The notes under the pieces were generated by a model that saw only the letters and a list, made by a program, of their open reading frames with translations, was not told the origin of the DNA and did not search any database. From positions 27,746,142 to 27,810,141 of the forward strand of contig NC_085049.1 of NCBI RefSeq assembly GCF_963662255.1: a DNA stretch of 64,000 nt, in the 5' to 3' direction. This document shows positions 58,531 through 64,000 of the stretch, in pieces (the first letter of the stretch is position 1; each line of letters starts with the position of its first letter). Origin of the DNA: Cinclus cinclus (taxonomy: Eukaryota; Chordata; Aves; Passeriformes; Cinclidae). The position numbers and the translations under genes are program-made.

Positions 58531-59944
58531 ACAGTTTAGCCTTCTGTGTAACCTCTGCCAGGCAGACAAATAAATTTAATCTCCTTGAAGCGATGTCTGT
58601 TCCACACTTTCCTTTTTGACTATTAAATCTGAAGGGACATATTTACTTGAGGTGTTTTCCAGTCCATATCCTCCAACCTTCACAAGTGGCAAAGCCACAG
58701 AGCCTTTTAGGGCAAGGCTCTGCCCTCACTCCAGGATCACGTTCTTCTTCTGTGCCATGAGCAAAAGGCTCTTGAAGGTTGCAGAACAGGAACTCCACCC
58801 TGTAGATCTTGCACGTGTCTGGGTTGTTAGTGGCTAAACTGTGTCTTGTAGGTCACCAGGGGACTTGGTCCATAAATCTGAGCTGTGGTTAGGATAAACT
58901 CCTGACTAAATCCATAGATATTCCATACTGCCTGTTTTCTTTTGGGAGTCATCTGAACTATTTTTCTCTGGTGAGTGATATTGAAACAAGCTCTGCCTGA
59001 TTTAACTTCATATCTTCAATATTCTTGCTGTCTACAGTGTTCCTCACCAAAGCTTTGAAATAATGTCAGCATTATGGATATGTGTGTCTATTAACCTCTG
59101 TGTACATATATGTATTTGTTAATATGGCACATGTGTATGCAAATGTAAGTGGAGGGACAATATGTAATAAAAGATCAGATTATGTACCCAGAAGAGGATT
59201 TGCTCTATATTCTGTACTTTATTGCACTCTGTAGATTTTTAAGCTATTGCTTAGAGGTGCTAGAGCCCTGAGCCTGACTTAGGCACCTTCTAAAACTACT
59301 GCAAGCTTTGGCAATCTTTGCCACCATCCTCATCATCCCTTTGGCATTCTTTTTATAGCTTTGAGTAAGGAGAAGAATAACTGTAATTAAAGTCATTACA
59401 GCTTCCTCTTCTTCTTCCTCTGGCTGCAAACCTGTTGAGGCTTAGAGGCTCTATGGATGGGTTTTTTTTCCTAGCCTGTTGCTGATTGTTTTGTACCCTG
59501 TGAGGCACGAGGCTTTGCATCTCTTCCCAGCAGAATTCCCACAAAATGTAGGGAATCCTTACCCTAGAAGTCTATTGCATGTGAGACCTGGTATAGGATT
59601 TTCCATCTGCTAAGCTTAAGATAACATGGACATCCCTCACACAGTGTGTATGGGGGTGCAGGTGAGTTACTGTATGCACTGAGAGAATTTGGTAAGTCAC
59701 ATTCCTCCATCTGTTTTAAGATTCTTGCTCTCTTTCTCTTTTATAAAAGAGACAAAAACTGTATGGCTTCTTTAGAAGGTCCTTTAAGATGTTAGTTTAA
59801 GATTTTTCTTTTTAAGCATACACCTGTACTGCCTGTTATTTCGTGTTTATAGTCTTTTTGAGTTTTTTCAAATCTGAGTTACAAAGATTTTTAACTGATG
59901 ACTGTTTTACTGGCATGTGGATACTTGACATTGAAACAATAACT

Positions 59945-59991
59945 ATATCAGTGAGAAAGTGAAGATATCAATATATCAGTGAGAGTGAAGA
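59945..59991 (+). repeat. Two-copy short tandem repeat
   Basis: ATATCAGTGAGAAAGTGAAGA is followed by a copy two bases shorter at 59973-59991. Minor slippage-type duplication. Confidence 0.75.
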
Positions 59992-60215
59992 ATGTGTATA
60001 TAGGGGTAAAGAGACAACCAATGGATCTCTACAACTTTTTGTAGAGTCAAGTGGGCTCACTCTTGCTATTCCTAAAGCTTCCTTGGGGCCATATTTGGGC
60101 TGAGCATGGGGCAGGGGTAGAAAGTAGGATCTACCTAGGAAAGGTTATTTAGGCATATGCAGGAAAAGAAGGAAATATGTGGACAGAGGTTTTGCGGGGA
60201 ATTTTGTGGTGTTGG

Positions 60216-60249
60216 TTTTTTTTTTTTTTTTTTTTTTGGGGGGGGGGGG
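60216..60249. repeat. T22-G12 double homopolymer
   Basis: Twenty-two T followed directly by twelve G, then TTGGTTGC and another T run of about ten. Strong strand asymmetry. Confidence 0.95.
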
Positions 60250-61204
60250 TTGGTTGCTTTTTTTTTGTTGTTATTTCGCAGATAACTGAAGAAAACTTTT
60301 CCTGCTTTTAAGCCTTGGCATTTTGCCTTCACTGAACACAGAACTGGAGTTAATGTTACCTTTTCTCTCTGGCTGGGAGGTCTGCTGGCCCACAGGAGGG
60401 CAGAGGCTGGAAGGATTGGTGCTGGGCAGGCAGATGTGTTTTCACAGCACAACTGGACATTGTGCAGGCTGTAAAGGATTGTGAGGCTTTCATCTTAGGG
60501 GCAGCAATGAGTTCCATTTGCTAATTGTGAGTCAGAATTCAGGTTTCTGTATGGAGGGGAAATGGAGTCTCTAAGGCCATGTTAATTTGGGATTTAGTAC
60601 CATTCCAGTAGCTTAAAATATCAGAGCATAACCAAAGCACATGGGCACCCATTCATCTAGTGTTGATCTTGAGGAGGAAAAAGAGTTCTGCAAAATCTTT
60701 GGACCCACCACTGTATCCTAAAACTACTTTTGATGGATGAAATTTAATAAGATGTACAAGTCTGCAGCCTTTTGCTTTGTCAAGCTGTCTTTCTATGCAC
60801 TGATGAGCTATTTACACACGAGGTCTTTGTTTGCTATTTGCTGCTGGTTTATATTAACGCCCTGGTTCTTAACCGTCTCAGATAAGGAAGGTGCTGGCCT
60901 TAAAAAAAAGGTTTCTCCACAGTATGTGTGCAGTTTTAGGGCTTTGGGTTATGCATGTGATCTTGGGCTTTAATCAGAACTGATTAGAGATGCCTTTAAT
61001 GCTGTGCCACACTGCAGCACAAAATTTTAAGGCAGGTGGGCTGTGAGAAGAGCATCACTTGCTACCTGGGGTAAACACAGCCTGCCCTATGCTGTCAGGT
61101 ATTTCCACCTCATGTTGCTGCCCAAATTTGTGTCATTTGTCCTGGTCCCTGTGGGATCTCCATGTGAAATGGAAGTTGTGTTTGCTTGTCTAGTGAATTG
61201 CCTG

Positions 61205-61640
61205 AACGGGAGGAATAAGCTGTTTTTGAAACCAGCTGTTTCCGGAGCCTCGAGCCACTGCTTATGGGAAAGGCAGGGATTGTGTTACTGTTCATCCACA
61301 CTGGCGTTTTGCTCACGGTCCTGGGTGTGACTGCTCGGGCCCCAGCACAAATACAGCTCGAGGAGCCCCGTTTCGGCTTTTAGTTGATTAGCCCGGCTTT
61401 TTACCCGGCATGAGTCCTTCCAAAGCACCACGAGATGGCAGTGCACTTGCTCTGCTGCAGGCAACGCGCAAAAACCTCTTCCGAAGGGAAAATCGGTGCG
61501 CTTGGCTCACAGGGACCGCCTGTGTACCCCGTGCCCACCGTACTGCTGCTTCAGAGTCAAGGAAAACCTGTCATCGTGCTTTCCCTCAAAGCTGCGAGTG
61601 AATCTGCCCCTGACAGGGCTTGTACTCTGTTACTCTGCTG
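61205..61640. promoter_or_regulatory. CpG-dense block (candidate orphan CpG island)
   Basis: I counted about 22 CpG in 420 bp, against almost none in most neighbouring lines. G+C is well above that of the intron. It includes clustered CCGG, ACGCGC and CTCGAG sites. CpG retention in an otherwise CpG-poor intron suggests germline under-methylation, as at promoters or enhancers. No TATA box or clear first-exon donor was settled. Confidence 0.5.
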
Positions 61641-61680
61641 GGGTACAGGTAGACAGGAAGGGAGGGTTTGCGGAGGGAAA

Positions 61681-64000
61681 TTGAGAAGTGGCAAAGCTTG
61701 CTTTGAATATTTGTTTTATTGCGGGGCCACCAGGCCATCCTGGCTAGAGAGAAGGTGCTCCCTTCCTTCAGCACTGTTTCTTCCAGGGCTGCCCCAGTGA
61801 CATATAAGATAGTGTCTTCTCAACAGATGTTTTGGAAAATTTTCTGCAGTCCCCTTTTGAAGGGGATTTGTGCTCCTTTCTTTGTGTGCTTGTAACCCTT
61901 TAATGATGACTTATGTTGTTCTTTCCTTCTCTTGCTGCTTTCTGACTGCCTTTTTTTTTTTAATTGTTCCTTGTCTCTTTGCGTTTCTTTGCTGCTTCTG
62001 GTATTAATTGATTTCACTTTACAGTCCCTTTAGCAGGAACCATAACAAGGAGTCCCAGGGCGGCTTTTGAGATGTGTTATTTTGCACGACAAGTGCAAGG
62101 CTTCAGTCTTTGTCCTATTCCCAGGTAAAAATGACTTTACCAGTGGAGCAAACTGGGGCCAATGCCCATTCTGAATACAACTTTGGAGCACCACAAATTT
62201 AACAGCAGAGCAGGGAGATGACCAAGTGGTGCCTTGCTGCTCTGCCATGTGTGTGCCCTGCCATGCCATCTGTTAGTACTGCCTAGGGCTAATCTGTTAT
62301 ATTTTCAGGCCATCTAAATGGTATGACTGTATTAAGTCTGGGTAAAGTAGGCTGATTTTTAGTACAAGTCAACTTATTTTTGCTGTTCTGAAACAAGTTT
62401 AAAACCAAGAGCTGACCTCCAGGTTCCTGGGAAACAAAAAGTTTAATTTGGCCTCACTAATCCCTTGTGAGGGTAATGGGATTGTCTCTATTTCCTGCAT
62501 AGGATGCAAAGGTTGATGTACAAAAGTTACGTGATTAGCTCAGGGGCATCCAGAGAACTAGTACTGAAAATGTGAATCCTTTTTGTCTTGTGCTCAGTCC
62601 TTTAACACATGTATCCCTTGAAGGGGAGTGTCATCTGTATTAAAAATGGCTTGCACACACTTCACAGATGCTCATGGTAAATGCACTGACACAGAGCAGG
62701 ATGGCCACACTTACATTAGAGGTAATTCCCTCTTCTGTTAATTTTTTTTTCTCTTATCCTGTATTCCATCTCCTCATCTCTTTATGGTTCTTTTGTCTTT
62801 CAACACCTGTCTTAAGTCTTCTCTTCATCTTTGTTTTCCTTCTCCTCTTCCACTACTTATAATCTCCCTTCATGAAGATGGTCACCCAGGGGCCATGAGC
62901 AGTGGGCGCATCTCCCAGACTGGCTCACTTTGAGACCATCTGCTTTCTCTCATTTTATCCACCCTCTCCTGCTGTTTTGGCAATAGCAGCATGAGCAAAA
63001 GTCTGAATTTTCATCAGAGGGTAGCAGTTAGGGCTTAGGCTGCCACGTGTATTCATGGGGTAAAGCTGGGGAAGCAGGCTACAGAGTGACAGAAATTCCA
63101 AGTCCCAGTGAAGAGAAACCGCTTCTGTATTTTGGAATACTCAGAAGGAAATGGAGTCCCATATAGTTTAGACATTTTACACAACTTCATAAAACAAACC
63201 AATTATAGAGCTAGAAGGAGGAGTTAAAAGCTGATGTGACAGCATGGCTGGTGCCAGCTACTCTGTGATAAGATGGCAGTTGATCCCTAGCCCCCAGTTC
63301 TGGAATATGGTACTTGATATTTCCTCTCTAGACACACAAAAAACTTGGAAGAGCTTCTGGAAAAGTTACCTATCTTCTTTCTACCCTTTCCTGCATTTTC
63401 ATTTCTCACAGCAAGCTCTGTTTATCTTTTTCTCAGGCAGGGTTTGCTTCACAGCACTGCTTGGCCAGGCTCAATCAGAGCAGTAAATAGCTGTTTTCCA
63501 ATAGGCTCCTTGTAGTCCAGCTGCAGTTTGTTGGATTTATTCTGTTTCAGTGTGTTTTCTGTTTATCTCCTGTGCTATGTAGTTCCCATTGTGGAGATGC
63601 CTCTGGCTTGACATTCTTTCGGGATATGCTACTTCTTGAGCCCAGTGGTTGGAATTTCCCTGACAACTTGTGCTTGGCATTAGGCCCACTCAGCACCATG
63701 GGGTGCTTTGCAGAAGCAGCATTTTCCTCAAAGCCAGAGTTATGAATCCATAGTGAATCAGGCTGTCCAGAGGTGACCCAAAGAGAGGACAGGCTGACTG
63801 AAGTGGCAGCTGTCCTGAGTTTTTTGAGAAATGGTGAGGAGCTCTTCCATCCTGCCCCTGCTTCTGCTTTGCAATGCCTTTTAGGAGCTCCTCCAGGCTC
63901 TATGCTTCTAGCCTCTGCCTTGCCATACTTTGTTCCAGTGACATCTTCTAGCCCTCTGCCACCAGGCTGGTCCCTTTCCTGGCAGTCTGCTCCAGCAGCC
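61681..64000. other. Intronic stretch, nothing recognised
   Basis: Pyrimidine-rich stretches (for example 62730-62870), but no gene or repeat family recognised to the window end. Confidence 0.55.

Larger units (their letters stand above)
52421..61204. other. Intronic stretch with several simple repeats
   Basis: No gene recognised. It contains a purine-rich stretch at about 53340-53630 and several homopolymer-type repeats, listed separately. Short open frames on both strands show no family resemblance. Confidence 0.6.

Overview
This window is vertebrate nuclear DNA, almost certainly from a bird. Two things support this: 3' ends of the CR1 retrotransposon, which dominates bird genomes, at about 12.1, 19.7 and 43.4 kb; and a single spliced exon whose peptide I recognise from memory as part of the transmembrane protein TMEM178B. 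The order of bird cannot be settled from sequence alone. No bacterial gene organisation, CRISPR array, rRNA or tRNA was seen.

Layout. The only coding sequence I can support is a 114-bp internal exon at 26119-26232 on the + strand, with a good polypyrimidine tract/AG acceptor and a GTAAGT donor. Everything else is read as intron of the same gene: at least 26.1 kb upstream and 37.8 kb downstream. Very large introns are expected for TMEM178B. Open reading frames of 60-163 codons are scattered on both strands with no family resemblance. They look like chance, except the one at 43499-43846, which is the C-terminal end of a CR1 ORF2.

Repeats. (a) Three 5'-truncated CR1 copies on the + strand. (b) A MIR-type SINE relic at about 36.07-36.19 kb. 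(c) A short relic resembling an ancient palindromic MITE at 5.29 kb. (d) Possible LTR fragments at 1-370, 45.33-45.41 kb and 52.24-52.42 kb (minus). (e) A possible terminal-inverted-repeat element at 32178-32455. (f) Homopolymer and simple repeats, including C19, G13 and a T22-G12 run.

Most notable structure. A 510-bp segment at 23098-23607 is repeated in inverted orientation at 25212-25721. By eye there is one mismatch in the inner 500 bp and no indels. The arms are separated by a 1604-bp unique spacer, and a fresh 13-bp tandem duplication lies on the outer edge of the right arm. This looks like a very recent inverted duplication inside the TMEM178B intron, or an assembly artefact. A second feature worth checking is a CpG-dense block at about 61.2-61.65 kb, a candidate orphan CpG island, alternative promoter or enhancer. 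I found no multi-gene system; the window is mostly ordinary intron.
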